A DNA stretch of 64,000 bases from Nymphaea colorata (Eukaryota; Streptophyta; Magnoliopsida; Nymphaeales; Nymphaeaceae), in contig NC_045146.1 in NCBI RefSeq assembly GCF_008831285.2, positions 18,119,289 to 18,183,288 of the forward strand. The letters are read 5' to 3'. Shown here piece after piece: positions 1-12,811 of this stretch. Below the pieces are notes generated by a model that saw nothing but the letters and a program-made list of their open reading frames with translations, did not search any database and was not told the DNA's origin. Each line of letters starts with the position of its first letter. Positions within the stretch are counted from its first letter, which is position 1. A program made the position numbers and the translations under genes.

Positions 1-2740
1 CCTAATGTTTGCAGCTGATTTTGATGTGGGTTTAAGTGTGAGTATGACTTGTCAAATTCAATGATCACTTGCTGCTGGATGCAGCTGAGTGCGCTTGAAA
101 TAATCCATTCGTGGGAATTCTCATTCTCTAGTTGCCTTCGTCATCAACAGTTTCTTTCAGTTACAATTCAAATCAAATCGGTGACAAACTGATATCAACT
201 CTGGTGATTCAATAGTGCCATCTGTCAGTTTTTTTATTATTTTAAAAATATTTTGTATCATATATATATTCCATTTATGCTTTTTCATAAATAAATTTCC
301 ATTCTTTTCCTGATGCATAACTGATTCAGCTGAATCACTGAATTGGCTGATTCACTCAATCGACAGCTTGGTTAATTTGATTCCCGAATTGACTTTTACA
401 ACACTGGTTTCTTCTCACCAGCAGCGAAGTATTTTCACAAAATGGCACCCTTTTTAAATAACTTTGGAAGCCAAAAAGGCAGAATTGATTAATCTTAGTC
501 CTGCAAGGAGAAATCAAGGTGCACAAATGAGTTAGGTGGTAACAATATGTATGATCCATGGGGAGAAAACTATTTACTCGAAAACTGTATGCAGCAATGT
601 CATGGTTCAATAAATAAATGAGCTAGAGCTGGTAATTCCACCCAACCCTGGTTCTTGAAGTCAGGGTCAACGATTCTGCTAACCTTTTAAATCATCTGCT
701 TAGTATCCTGTTGTTCAGATACAGGAGTAACATCTGGGTGTACTTGCCCTTTTTAATTTTTGTGAATAAACCTTTCCTTAGTAGGGAATCTTTTATTTAT
801 TTTTTTTATTTAATATCTGGCCGTGTGTTGATCTAAATCTGATGCATATTTCCAGATAATGCTAAATAGAAGCCATTCAATTACAACCATTCAGGTGATA
901 CTCAAAACAAGGAATAGTTATTGTTTGCTATGTTACTTTGACACTCTAGAGTTCCGAAGCATTAGTGTCTGACACTTTTGGGCACGGCCATTGACATCCA
1001 CACTCCTTGATACTCTACAGCCACTCCATTTTATGAACATTGAATTGTCCGACAAAATGGGCACCTCATCATGTCTCAGACATTCTCAAGTGTCCTATAT
1101 ACTAGATATTTTATCAGAACATAAAGCTTGTTTTGTTTGGTTTGTGCTTGGAGACATTGAAAGCTTGAGCAGTCGTAGAAGCTCAAAATCTTGTCGAGAT
1201 TAAACACTAGGTCAGTAGCACCCTGAGTCCTCATATGGGCCTGCCTAAGAGTTGAGTAGTAGCCTGGATGCCTAGGCTGAGGTGCCTAAGTGGTTCAAAT
1301 AAAAAATATTACTATTATTTTTTTAATTTTTAAAGTTTATCTTTTCTCTTTGTTCTACCTTCTAATGCATTGATTGAGGAGGATTTTTTTCATAACTGCC
1401 ACTTTCATTCTTTTTTTTCTTTCCTCTTTTTGCTTCTATCTTTTTTCCCTTTTTACTGTTGCATGAAACCAGTTCGGCTTCTCCTAGGCCTTTCTATGGG
1501 GTTTGCTACCTCGGCTTGGTTAGCATGGTTAACTACATGGGATTAGTCACAAATGAAAAGTTATTTTTGTATGTGTATGTGCGACAATTCATTTACCAAC
1601 AATAGAAACAGAAACCATGTGTTTATGGAAAAAATAATTTTTTTGAGGTTAAATACTTTTGAAATTTTAGGCGTCTTTATCTTTCAGAAAAACATTATAT
1701 GCATCATATTTAGTGAAATTAAGTGTTGGTTTTATAAAATCAATGATGTGGATCACATCCATATGGTTAATTTTGTGATTAAATGTCATAATATCAGTTC
1801 CCCATGTTCAGTTACCGTAGTTCAGTGGTTGTGGCTGTGTGTGTTTTTGCATCATGCATGTGTATAATGATCCATTTACTAAGAACAGATTCAAACCATG
1901 TTTTTACAAAAAAAAAAAAAGGCTTTTTGAGGTTAGAATTTATGAAAATTTTGTGGATTTTCCAGTACCAGCTGTGTCTAGAACTTTGTACCATATGGTT
2001 TGTTCACTAAACAGTTCTAAACAAATCTAGAAGCATCAATGCTATTCTCTAGCAAGGTAAATAAGCAATTAACAAGAACTAAACAATTGATTAATAAAAA
2101 AAGGAAGAACAGTAAGGAAGTACACTATTGAAATTTTGATCCTTATAAGCAAAGGAAGATTTAGGAACAGTGAATAACAAAAACATAACATGTCTGACGT
2201 TTTATAAGATTGCACTAGCAAACGTGTGATTTTGTGAACTCTTTATTCTACCTAAACTTGTGTCAATGAGTTTGACATGCACCAAAATGCAATAATCCTA
2301 TACATGCCTGTGAATTGGAGTAGTTATTTTTCTTTTTTTCCCTTCTATTCTCTATCTTTCTGAGGTTTCTTTTTTCTCTTTTGGCAAACCTTGATATTTG
2401 TTTCTAAATAGTAAATCCTGTTTGGCATATATATTGATTTTTATGATGTCAGAAAAGATACTAAGAAAAGTAATGGGTATTAAAATTGTTGAGGTGTGCC
2501 TTGTTGTGAAGTTCTGTATGTTACTTGCTTGATCATTCTCCTTTTGTATCAGGATAAAAATGTGCGAGAAATTTTTTTTTCCCTTATTCAAGAAGGCTAT
2601 CTTTGTCTGTACAATGTAAAATGGATATTAGTGTCTTAGTATTTCTCACCTGTGGTACACTTGGTTTCATATGAAAGTTCTGTTGGCGTTCCTGAGCTTT
2701 TTTCTTTTTTCCTTTGATTTTGGTTTTCCTCCACTTACAG
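1..2740 (+). other. AT-rich non-coding DNA, probably intron of the NCL-like gene
   Basis: No exon was recognised here. The first visible exon of the exchanger gene at 2741 begins inside a codon after a good acceptor, so an upstream exon must exist. The parts of the protein that should precede it (signal peptide and first alpha repeat) were not found in this stretch, so most or all of it is probably intron and the 5' end of the gene lies outside the window. The short open frames here have no recognisable domains and are rich in homopolymer T and A. Confidence 0.55.
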
Positions 2741-5700
2741 GCTCTGGAGTTACTACTGACAAGGCTACCAGTATTGCTGCAAGAATCATGGTTTTCTCAG
2801 TGATCCCTTTTGTCATTGTGCAGCTTCCTCAGGCTATTAACCATAGCTCGTGGTCCAGCATTGCCATCATGATTTCCCTTATTGCAGCTGTTGTAATGTT
2901 AATCTCCTATTGCGTTTATCAGGTAAGTGGTTGCATTTGCTGTCATCTGGAAACTCTCAGCATTTATGGTCATATGATGAGTTACCCCTTTTCCATCTGT
3001 CCAATTTTCTTTTCATGTAGGATATCACTGCAATGTCTTTTTTCTGACATGTTGTATGTTCTGGTTTCATTTTCATAGGTCGTTGCCCCATGGATTCAGA
3101 AGAGAAGGCTTGCTTATGCAAAATCTAAATATTTTTCGTCAACCATTTTGAAACACTTGCACAGGCGTGCACTTGGGAGGCTCCTGGACCCCAATGGTCA
3201 ACCTGACGAAAGTATTATAGGAAAGTTAGTATATTCAGTTCATCCTTTTCAGTTGTAATAGTTTCAGCATTGTCGTAAAAGACGTAGTGTAATGCGTATC
3301 GTTCGGGCCAACCTATAAGTCGTACCATAACGTATCATAAACGTAGCAAAGCGTATCGTAAAATTAATTTTTTAATATTCAAAAAATATTAAAAATAAGA
3401 AAAAAATAGAGAAAATCATAAAATATCTGAAAAAATCTGGAAAAGTAAACAAAAAATCAAGAAAAATATATTCAATACTAAAAAAGTCATCATACATAAG
3501 GAACAAACATGTATATCAACAACACATTAAAAAATAAGAAATCAAAGATTCAAAATAACATAATATTTAATAAGCATCCATCACAATTTTAAATTTGAAA
3601 ATTTCATAGAATCTCAGGACTTAGAGGCTGAGATAGAGGCTGAGACTTGGAGTCTTAGCCTCTTAGGACTTAGATTACATTTAAGAGGCTTAGATGACAT
3701 CACAATTCTTAAGTTCAAAACATATAGTTATCATCTTTCATGATTCAACGATAATCCTCGTCAATCTTCATCATCACCTTTATCTTCTTTATTAATTGCT
3801 TCTATCCTCTCTGTTGGAATGTCACCAACATTCCATTTCTTCAGCCTCTCTTTCTTCAAAAAGGTCTGTTGCTCCTTCAATGTTCAGAAAATCAAGATCG
3901 TCCTCTTCAAGGATCATAGATGGTTCTTCTTCAACCCAAGAATCTAATACATCAAAACTGTCAAGGCTGAGAGTCTGATTTTTCCTCGTAGATGCTGCTT
4001 CTATTTTCCTAAAGTGAAACAAGAGAAAAAAAACAAATTGTTAAAAATTAAAATATATATTAGAATTGGCAATTTTGCATAACAAATGTATTTAATTTAC
4101 CTTTGTCTCAACTTCATATTATAACGAATGAAAACAAGGTCATTCAACCTTTTATGTTCCATCCTATTTCTCTTTTGACTATGGATGTGTTGAAAAACAC
4201 TCCAATTTCTTTACATCCAGCACATGTTTGAGTGAGGATTCTAATGGCAAGTTTCTTTAATTTTGGGCAATCAAGCCCAAACCTGCTCCACCACAAATCT
4301 AATAACAGATGGAAAGTAAATACAAAATAGTAAATATATGAGAAGGTAGAAACAACAAATAAAATAACAATAAAAGAGTAGATAAGATAAAGTCCCTTTT
4401 TCTAATACCTGGATGAAAGGATGTCCTGCATCAGATTGCTCTGTCTCTCCCCATGTTACCATAACAAGTATCATATATGTTGATCGACACATGGAAAACT
4501 TTTTGTTCTCTATAATCACTTATCAATATCTCAATACAATCCAACATGCCATACTCGATCTCTCTGTTCTTCTTAAAAGTGGGAAGATATCTGATAGCAT
4601 GATTTAGGTAGTAGGCTGCTGCATGAAGTTGGCAATGAAGTTGTTCATACCATCTTTCATCTATAATCTTTCATATAGGCATGTACAACTTCTTTTTTTC
4701 CGTTCAGATTATCTCTAATGGCCTCTTTTGCTCTGTCCATAGCGTCATATAAATATCCAATAGAAGATCTATCTTCACTGTCAACCAATTTGAGGACTTT
4801 CACTAGAGGAACATAAACCTTCATTAAGTTCACACATGATTTCCAAAAGTCAACATTGAATATAGTATCCTCAACTGTCGTGGCTTTCTTTTATAGGCAT
4901 GCGGATATGCAGCCCAATCATCACATAAAAACATCTGCCGGACAAGATTTCTTTGCTTGACTCTACCCTGCACAATCAAAACGTTTGTGGCAAACCGTGC
5001 TTGTGCAGGTCGAATCTATTCAACCCCATTTGTGAATTTTCTCATCAAGTTCAAGACATAAGTGTGATTATAAACAAACTTCTTGATTTCTTGTCATCTT
5101 TGAACTGTCCACTTCATATCATCTCTTTCAACAAGATCCAATAAAATGTCTTATATCGTGCTGTTAACATTTCACTTGCAGCTCTATAATTTTCTGCATT
5201 ATCAGTGATAACTTGCACGACATTCTCAGACCAACTTTTTGTATAACTTTATCAAAAATCTCACACAAAATATCAACAGCAGGGAAATCTATAGATTTTA
5301 AGAACATTGTACATAAGGGGCAATATACAAGGAACTTTACCAATGTGTTGTTCTTGATGTCTGTCCACCCATCTACCGATACACTGCATCTTGTGTCTTT
5401 TCCAGCTTAATTTCAGTTCATCACAATATGCCTTGACATCTCTAACTGTATTATTAAGAATTTTACCTCACAATTTATAATAAGAGGACATTTTATACCC
5501 TCAGCCTATAGAAGCAATTGCATCTGCTACAGGCTGAAAATGAATAGAGTTTGCTGCATTAAAGGGAATCGATGTGTCATAGAACCACCTCCCAATGGTA
5601 TTTGTTGCGCCAATAATATCCTTTGAACACATGGTTGTACGAATCTCAAGCTGAGAACCTGCAGCTAGGGGTGCACAATGAGCCGAGTAACTCGAGCTCG

Positions 5701-8700
5701 GCTCGTTAAAACTCGACTCGAAACCGAGTTCGAGCCGACTATTTTAATAAACGAGTCAAGCCTCGAGCTCATTTTTCAACTCGTTTTTTTAGTCGAGCCG
5801 AGTTCAAATTCATTGAACTCGAATGATTTTTGCTCGACTATGCTCGAGCAAAAACAATACTTATTTTGTTTTTTTCATCTTAAGTTTCATTTCTTCCCGT
5901 GCATTCTCTCTCCTCTCGTTCTTCTTCTTCTTCTTCTTTTTCTTCTTCTTCTTCAATGCTTCATCCAAATGAAGTGTCTTCAATACTTCATCACACAATA
6001 GCAACGGTCCTTCTCATTTGCTGCCCAGTCAAGGTACGCCTCTTTCTCCCTCTCTCTCTCTCGCTCGCTAAGCCATGGGTTTCAGAATCTAAAACCCTCG
6101 TACCGGAACGAGGGTTTCTTCAAAACCCTTGCTCCAGCAAACGTGGGTTTCAAAACTCCCTCGCTCGCAGCGAGTGAGGGATGAAACCCTTGCTTGCAGG
6201 AGCTTTAGAATTGAAACTCTCGCTCATTGGAGCAAGTCTTTCGTTTTTTTTTCTTTTATTTCCCCTTGGAGAAAGAGAATGTCGCGTTTGTGGGTGTTCG
6301 AGGCATGAAACCCTCGCTCAACAAAGCAAAGGGTTTCAAACCCTCGCTCAGCAAAGCAAAGGGTTTCAAACCAATCTGAAACCCTCACTCAGCAAAGGGT
6401 TTCAGATCAATCAGAAACCCTCGCTTAGCAAAGCGTGGTGCTGGAGTGAGGACGTTAGGTTCATAAAACCCTCGTTCTAGCAAGCGATTTGAAATCTTCA
6501 TTTAGCGCTGAGCATGAGCGAGGGTTCCTTGAAAATCCAAAACTTAAAACCCAAATATCTCATCTGATTCCTCTTTTTCTGCAGATCCTTTGCTGTCATC
6601 TCTTTCATAGCAACAACACGTTCGCTACCATCTTTCTCCACTGTCTCATACTGATACTGCAACACACTTGTAAACTAAACGAGTTAAACGAGCTCGAGTT
6701 CGAGCTTTGACACGCTTGATCGAGTCGAGCTCGAGTTAACATTATATGACTTGATTCGAGCTCGAGCCGAGATCGAGTTGTGCAAAATAGAAGGTGAGCC
6801 GAGTTCGAGCTGGCCAAGCTCGGCTCAACTCGGCTCGCGTTCACCCCTACCTGCAGTAGTATAAGTGGGAGAAAAATCCTTGATCGAACCAGACCCAATA
6901 CTCGACCTCATAGTAGATACTCTAGCACCACCAGTTCCGATAGTACGACTATGACTCCTGCCAAGTCCTCGTGAAACTGTACTTGCACCTCTTCTCTTTC
7001 TGGTTGTTGCAGCTGAAAAACCACCTCTATGCATGATGCCTTTCCCTTTAGTTGTTCCCAAACTAACACCAACATCTTCTTCTTCGAGCTTAACATCTTC
7101 ACCTTCGCTTCCTTCCTCTTCATATGAGTTCCCAAGTCCTACTTCTACCTCATACATTTCTTTTTCAATCCTATTTGCTTTCACAACATTAATAACATTG
7201 GTGTTTGGCATAGGGTAGCAATGGGTTCTCTTGGGAGCCTGTGCATTGAGCCATATCGTTGAGTGTACCACCTATATGGTGTTTAAAGCGAGAGATCCTT
7301 CTTGATATGATTTGCTTAACTTTTAACATATCTTTAGGATTCACCCTTGTACACCACTGCCATGAAGGGTTCGACATTATATCTTCATAAAACAAAACCT
7401 ATGGTTAATTGTAGAAAATAAGAGAAATGAATGATTCAACGATAAAAATGAGTAATTGTTTACCTTCTTGGTGTTAGAAACCAAAAATCCGTCTTTCTCC
7501 AAATTTCCCACCGTTCCCACTACGAGAAACTTCTTCACCGGCTAGTAGACTCTCCCAAATCGATGAATCCTTAGTGATTTTTGATGAAAATGGGCAAAAT
7601 CTTTCCCTCCCATACCTCTTGCAACATTTAGCAACAAGAAGAGAGAAGAGAAGCGTAGAGTCTTTAAACCCATAGTCACAAATAATGTCTCGGAGTTTTA
7701 AACAACAAGGTTTTTCTCAGGTATAATATGGCGAGGTTTTTCTCGAGTATAATATGGTGAGTTTTTTCAAATGGAAAAAAACAAAAAAATATGGTAATTT
7801 TTAAATTTTTTTAAAAAACTAAAAATGGGAGAAAAATAAAGTAAGTGAGAAACTAATAATACAAACATCAAAAGGTAAGTAGATTTGCAACAAGTAAAAA
7901 ATAGAAAATGAAAAAAAAAACTGTTTGGCTTTTAAAAAAATGAAAAAAAAATAAAGTGAAAAAAACATGAATAAACGGGTTAAAGACGGGTTTTTTAAGT
8001 TTGTAACGTTTTTTTTTTCAAAAAAAGGCTTTTTTTAGTTTTAAACGACCATTTAATTTATCGCATTTTTTTCGAGTTTTTTTTTCCCGAAAAAAACACG
8101 TCTTCTGTGACTATGTTTAAAAAATAACACAAAAGGAGCCGTCAGGCATTTTTTTTGTTTTTTGCTATATCGTACAATACGGGGGTGTATTGCCTGTACC
8201 ACATTACGCTTACTATACACGAGCGTATCGTGTATCGTATACTGTATACCTATATGGTATGTATCGTACTATTGCATGTCGTATAATACAGATAACACTG
8301 AGTTTCAGCCTTTCAGGATTACTTATTTAATCTGTTTGATATTACACAGATTGTTTCATTTAATTGATGAAGACAAGGATGCACACATTTCCCATGCAGA
8401 ATTGAGGGCATTTTTTATTGGTCTCCAGTTTGATCACATAGATCTGAGAACGGATGCACCTACACTAGCTGCAATCAAAACAATGGAGGAGTTTGATTCT
8501 TCTCATGATAACCAGCTTGATTACAAAGAATTCTTTGAGGGTCTCTCACGTTGGCTTCATCAAGCAAAGGGAGTCATTCCCTTTGGTCATGGCTCATCAA
8601 ATTTTTTTGACAGATTCCACCAGGTATTTTTGCAAGAAAAACTTTTTTCATTCCTTATTCACCTTATGAATCATATTCTTGATTTTCATTTTCTGTCATG

Positions 8701-10650
8701 ACAGCATGCTGCTAATGAAGTGTCAGCTCTGGGTGATGAGGGTGATGAGGCAACTGAAAGTTTTGACAACTACCCAAAGGTGCTTTTGAAAGCTGGAGGA
8801 CTATTGGTACTAGGCACTGTTATTGCTGCCATATTTGCAGATCCTCTTGTGGATGCTGTTGATAATTTCTCCTCTGCAACAAGCATACCTTCTTTCTTCA
8901 TTTCCTTCATTGCAATGCCCTTGGCTACAAACTCCAGTGAAGCTGTGTCAGCACTAATCTTTGCCAGCCGGAAGACGCAAAGAACTGCTTCTTTGACATT
9001 TTCTGAGGTTCACACTAGTCCTTGTTTCTTCTATTTTTCTTGCTCAATCTTTACTAAAGGAAAATATCCAACATCGTTTCTAATTAGCTTGATATATTTG
9101 TATTTCCTTAATGTGCTTAGTTTGCTCTATATGATGCTTTCCCAAGATTTGTGCTTGCTAATCTCCCAGGCATAGTATGCACACATCATTTTATTCTGAT
9201 ATGAACCCTGCCAAACTGGTTTAGTAGGTTTCACTAATAAGAAATTATTTGCTCTACATAAATCAGGTTTATAACTTAATATGCGTATGTCAGGCACAAG
9301 TTTCTGAAAGATTGAAACTTAACAACTAACTATGCTTGTTTGTGGCCCTTAAATTCTGGTTAGGTTAACTTGCTTGTGCAGCAGAAAAAATGATCTATAG
9401 ATTCATTTTTTCTGGGTAATTTTGTTGAAGTATTTGACCTGCATTTTACAAGCATGCATGCTTATAGACATGTTAACTTGTTATATTAATGATGGGGTGA
9501 AGGTTTTTGAAAAAAATTATTTATTGTCATGCAAGAAGTGCAGGGAAAAAATGTTTTTCAACTTCTTCGGTTACTCATTCGAATTTGTGTTCTCTTAGAA
9601 CTTACAAGTCAAGGAATTATTGGTACCTTCATTATTGTATTATTTGGATGTCTTAATGCTTCCTGTTCAATTTCTGTGTTCTGTGGTTCTGTTTTTGCTA
9701 TAATCTTCTTTGTCTTCCTTATTGCCTTTTGTTGGCATCACTTCCTGTTATCCTGTTCTCGGAATTATGAGATATGTGGTAATAACTCAAATAATATCCT
9801 GAAGCCCTACTTGAATAACACATGAAACCTAGTTATATCTTGAGCTTATAACTAAATTAAATTTGCATGTGATGTGCCACCCAAAACAAGAAACCAGATT
9901 TTTTGGGTTTGCAGTTTTGTAAATGACCTAGAGGGTTAGGTTCTTTGTCTCAAACCTTGCTCCACCATCTCCTTTTTCCGGATAAAAACCACAGTACTGC
10001 CTCCTTTTTCCTTACAAACTCCATCTGTCTACCATTAAATTCTGGGACAGTATGTTTTTGTGGATATACCATCTTGCCCTTTCCATAGCCAGTGGATGGC
10101 TGGTGATTATTGTGGTTTTTCTCGTTATGAAATCAAAGTTATGTCGGTCTCTTCACACCATGAACCACATGCCTCTGAGTTCAACTAATTCCTGCAAAAG
10201 TTTGAATTAGCAGTTCAGTAACATCTGTAGAGTAGAAATTGGCCCTTCTACTGTGTATTTTCTCACTAATGTCAATCTTTTGAAAGCCACAGGTTTTTAC
10301 TTCTGATTGAACAGTTTTGACATGGTTTTTTGTTTTGCCTCAAATTTGTCTAGAAATCTATGAATAGTTCATAAGTTTTTGGTCTTGATGTTTATTTGCA
10401 GATCTACGGTGCAGTTACCATGAATAACCTTTTGTGCTTGGCGGTCTTCCTAGCACTTGTATATATTCGAGGTTTAACCTGGGATTTCACTGCTGAGGTG
10501 CTCATTATTCTCATTGTTGTGATAATAATGGGCCTTTTTGCGAGCTTCCGTACTAAATTCCCACTTTGGACATGTTACGTTGCGTATCTCTTCTACCCGC
10601 TGTCATTGGTGTTGGTATATGTTTTTGACTATGTTCTGGGCTGGTCATAA
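2741..10650 (+). CDS. NCL: Sodium/calcium exchanger NCL-like, EF-hand containing (3' part)
   Basis: Exons read as 2741-2922, 3079-3224, 8350-8623, 8705-9007 and 10402-10650 (stop TAA); phases join without a break (about 384 codons visible). The order is: a membrane segment (IARIMVFSVIPFVIVQ region of exon one), a cytosolic basic stretch (PWIQKRRLAYAKSKYF), two EF-hands (DEDKDAHISHAEL and DSSHDNQLDYKEF), and then the second alpha repeat with FADPLVDAVDNFSS and the conserved block AMPLATNSSEAVSALIFASR. The last exon adds hydrophobic helices and ends YVFDYVLGWS. This order matches plant NCL proteins, which are membrane Na+/Ca2+ exchangers linked to salt and calcium homeostasis. The N-terminal half is missing because it lies 5' of the window. 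The second visible intron (3225-8349) is swollen by a hAT insertion; its donor GTTAGT and acceptor remain intact, so the gene is probably functional. Family assignment is strong; the transport direction and membrane are inferred from homologues. Confidence 0.93.
5658..6857. mobile_element. Nested non-autonomous hAT-type element
   Basis: The element spans 5666-6849 (1,184 bp) and is inserted in the hAT transposase relic. Its ends are TAGGGGTGCAC and the inverted match GTTCACCCCTA, close to the Ac-like TAGGG start. It is flanked by CCTGCAGC (5658-5665) and CCTGCAGT (6850-6857), an 8-bp duplication with one mismatch. Both subterminal regions are dense in GAGCCGAG, CTCGAGCTCG and related CGAG motifs. 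The interior holds a TTC-rich run (about 5918-5956) and an unusual array of GAAACCCTCGCTC modules (about 6060-6530). No transposase was seen in it. It must be younger than the host hAT insertion. Confidence 0.85.
6060..6530. repeat. GAAACCCTCGCTC modular minisatellite inside the nested element
   Basis: Modules built from AAACCCTCGCTC, AGCAAAGCAAAG and GGGTTTC alternate through this stretch. In 6306-6370 the period is 30 bp (two nearly identical units). Outside that core the order is looser, with both orientations of the GGGTTTC/GAAACCC motif, so parts can fold back on themselves. It is not telomeric repeat, since the TTTAGGG unit is absent. Confidence 0.75.
9008..10401 (+). other. Long last intron of the NCL-like gene
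   Basis: This intron lies between donor GAG|GTTCAC and acceptor TTTGCAG. It is T-rich throughout. An open frame at 9529-9825 is hydrophobic but has no conserved motif and interrupts the known protein order, so it is treated as intron. No transposon ends were recognised. Confidence 0.75.
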
Positions 10651-12811
10651 GTGGTTCGTTCTTTTGTTATATTTGGAACGAGGGGCTAAATAGTTTTGTT
10701 TTGAATAAGAGTGATCCGTGTGTCTGTAATTTTATATTCTGATGCAGTTGAATGTAGTACAGATACTAATTTCAGTAACCTGAGAAATCTTAGACATGGA
10801 ATCAATCAGAAATCTTGATTTTAGAAGATTTTATGGTTCTGTTTGTTCGAGTTTCTTATTTTGTCCTGCAATCACTAAACCAGTGAATTACCTCAACTTA
10901 GTCAGACCCTACCTGATTATGCCATCCGAATGCGCCCAAAGGCATTTAGTTTCGTGGGCTTCAACATAAGGATTAAAGTCTAAACCTAACGAGGTGAATG
11001 GAGATCTTTTGTTAATGCTTTTCACATGCACTTTTCCAATTTTTTCACATTCAGGTGGTTTTCTTGTGTTGTTTTTTGCCTCTCTAAAATTAACATGGAT
11101 CACCTGTCTTAAGGAAATTTGTTGTGCCTAACCTCTTCTAGAGTAAGCTTAAATTTGCCAAAGTTCAAGAGGCAGTTGCTTTAATTCATAGGAAACTGCC
11201 AAATATGCATTAATGGTTCGACATACTTTCTGCTCCACAATGGATATAATGGAATAGCATATACCATTCTAGCGCAGTGAGGTTTATCAAGTTGGCATTC
11301 TTGCATTAGCTTAGGTGCAAAACAAATAGTTTCTATGTAAGAGAAAGAATATGGTACTTAATGGCCGAACCATGGTCGTCTATCGTCTGATATGTTGCAT
11401 ATCGGCCAATGTTCTAACTATCAGTTTTGGGTCTTGTTGTTCCTGAAACTCAAACAGATACAGCATTATAGCCGATATATTAGCCATTTTATAATTATTT
11501 TTATATTAAAAGATACAAAATAACGTATCTGTACCTCGGCCAACATGAGGCCATATTGGTTGATATGGGGTCGTCTGCGTATCCCATATCGGTATTGGCT
11601 CCTCATCAAAACGATGCAGAGTGTGTTAAGTGTGCTCTTGAACATCGGCTTATATGGTGTTTGAATAAGTCTACTCAGTTTACATCTACTTGTTTTTAAT
11701 AAGTTAATAATAATGTTTATTTTTAAAATATTTAAATAGAAGATTACTTTAAAACCACCGTTTGAGACGAATATGTGTCATGTGCCATTCGGCAAATCTT
11801 ATATTGCAAGTGTGTAAAAGAACAGAGCTATGTTTGAATTTCCCCACCCTGGGGTCCAAAACTGTTTGGGGACATGAGTAGATCTACAGTATAACCATCA
11901 AGTAGAGTTTGTCTTTAAAACATCCATCTTCAAAAGAACCAACACTAAAGCAACCTGTTGAACATCACTAGCAAATGGAAATTCCATCAGTAGTTGGATT
12001 TTTTTGTTTCTTATGGGACCTGACCAACCCCATTGAATAACATTTGAATGGCCAACCATAAAATGTGGAACTATATAAACAAGGGAGAGAACCTTCATGA
12101 AAGGAACATTAATGATTCATGTAAATATTAGTTGTCAAACCTGTAACTCGGACTCGGGATCAATTAAAGTATGGATCATCGAATCAGAGAGTTACCTCAA
12201 CAATTCGGATGGATTAGGTCATAAATGTCTATATGTATATATATATACATAAATTCGTATAAGTAGCTAAAGAAGGTAAGCTTACGGGGACTTTGTATTT
12301 AATTTTTCATAAACTAAAACTGAAAAACATGTAATATAAGTATTTTGCGTATATTTAATAAAGTTTATGATATTTCACAATTCAACAAATAACAAACTTC
12401 TATATTCAACAATGTACAGCAAACAAAAACATGTAATTAATTGCCGATCCAAATTGACTCGGCAGGTTCCTGACTCGTGACCCAGTAAATGAATGATCCT
12501 AGCCGATTCGGCAACTTGCAACTCAGGTCCACAAGTTTGCCAAATATAATATAAACCCCTTTGCGGTACATGTTTGATGACAAAGTAGAACGAGTTACTA
12601 ATAATCTTGCTACGCAGCTATCTATATCTTTTCTCCGAGTCACATTCCCTAGTTTTTATGAGTCCTGGTTCACCATTCCTTCCCGTCGTAACGCCAACCT
12701 AAGAAAAAAGAAAGCTCCTAGTGATCTACTTGCAACTGACAAGAACAGAAGGAAACGGAGAAATGATCAACATTGGCACTCTTCATTGATCATTTGGAGA
12801 AAAACAAGTGG
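10651..12811. other. Intergenic region with degenerate repeats
   Basis: No gene was recognised. About 11350-11620 holds a repeat with several copies of GCCGATAT / ATATCGGC-type motifs, resembling the subterminal regions of plant hAT MITEs. About 12135-12520 holds another repeat opening with GTAACTCGGACTCGGGAT and closing with GATTCGGCAACTTGCAACTC; a related sequence lies near 17113-17420. Boundaries and target duplications of both could not be fixed. Confidence 0.5.

Larger units (their letters stand above)
3822..7395 (-). pseudogene. hAT transposase relic (BED finger, DUF659, hATC)
   Basis: Minus-strand coding remnants inside the hAT element, listed from N- to C-terminus. 7395-7189 is the BED-like region; it has SWQWC but the second Cys pair is replaced around VKQIISRRISRFKHH. 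7189-6850 is a charged linker with GEDVKLEEEDVGVSLG. About 5640-4650 is the DUF659 catalytic region with IGRWFYDTSIPFNAANS, the WTDIKNNTL block and VITDNAENYRAASEML. About 4270-4090 is the C-terminal dimerisation region with IRILTQTCAGCKE and then KRLNDLVFIRYNMKL. 4022-3822 is an acidic tail (DSWVEEEPSMILEEDDLDFLN). Several frame changes and stops separate these blocks, and a 1.2-kb insertion splits the linker from the core. Relationship to the plant DUF659/hAT family is recognised from these motifs; no activity is expected. Confidence 0.85.
3260..8308 (-). mobile_element. Decayed autonomous-type hAT DNA transposon in an NCL intron
   Basis: The element spans 3268-8300 (5,033 bp) and is bounded by a perfect 8-bp duplication AGTTTCAG at 3260-3267 and 8301-8308, the length typical of hAT. 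Ends are short and imperfect (CATTGTC at the left; CAGTGTT reading in from the right), and both subterminal regions carry repeated CGTATCGT motifs. On the minus strand it encodes pieces of a DUF659-type hAT transposase. A BED-finger-like start (MSNPSWQWCTRVNPKDMLKV...RFKHHIGG) lies near 7395-7189, an acidic linker at 7271-6850, the DUF659 core (SVDGWTDIKNNTLVKFLVYC) near 5390-5320, and the hAT dimerisation motif KRLNDLVFIRYNMKLRQR near 4150-4100. An acidic tail lies at 4022-3822. The frame shifts repeatedly and the zinc ligands of the BED finger look degraded, so the transposase is dead. It carries a nested insertion at 5666-6849. Confidence 0.9.

Noticed and set aside
6040-6540. Interstitial telomere array
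   Set aside because: The modules contain AAACCCTCG, not the AAACCCT heptamer in tandem, and the period is about 30 bp.
9529-9825. Hydrophobic frame between the last NCL exons as an extra exon
   Set aside because: The known protein runs directly from SLTFSE to IYGAVTMNN, and the flanking donor and acceptor join these in phase.
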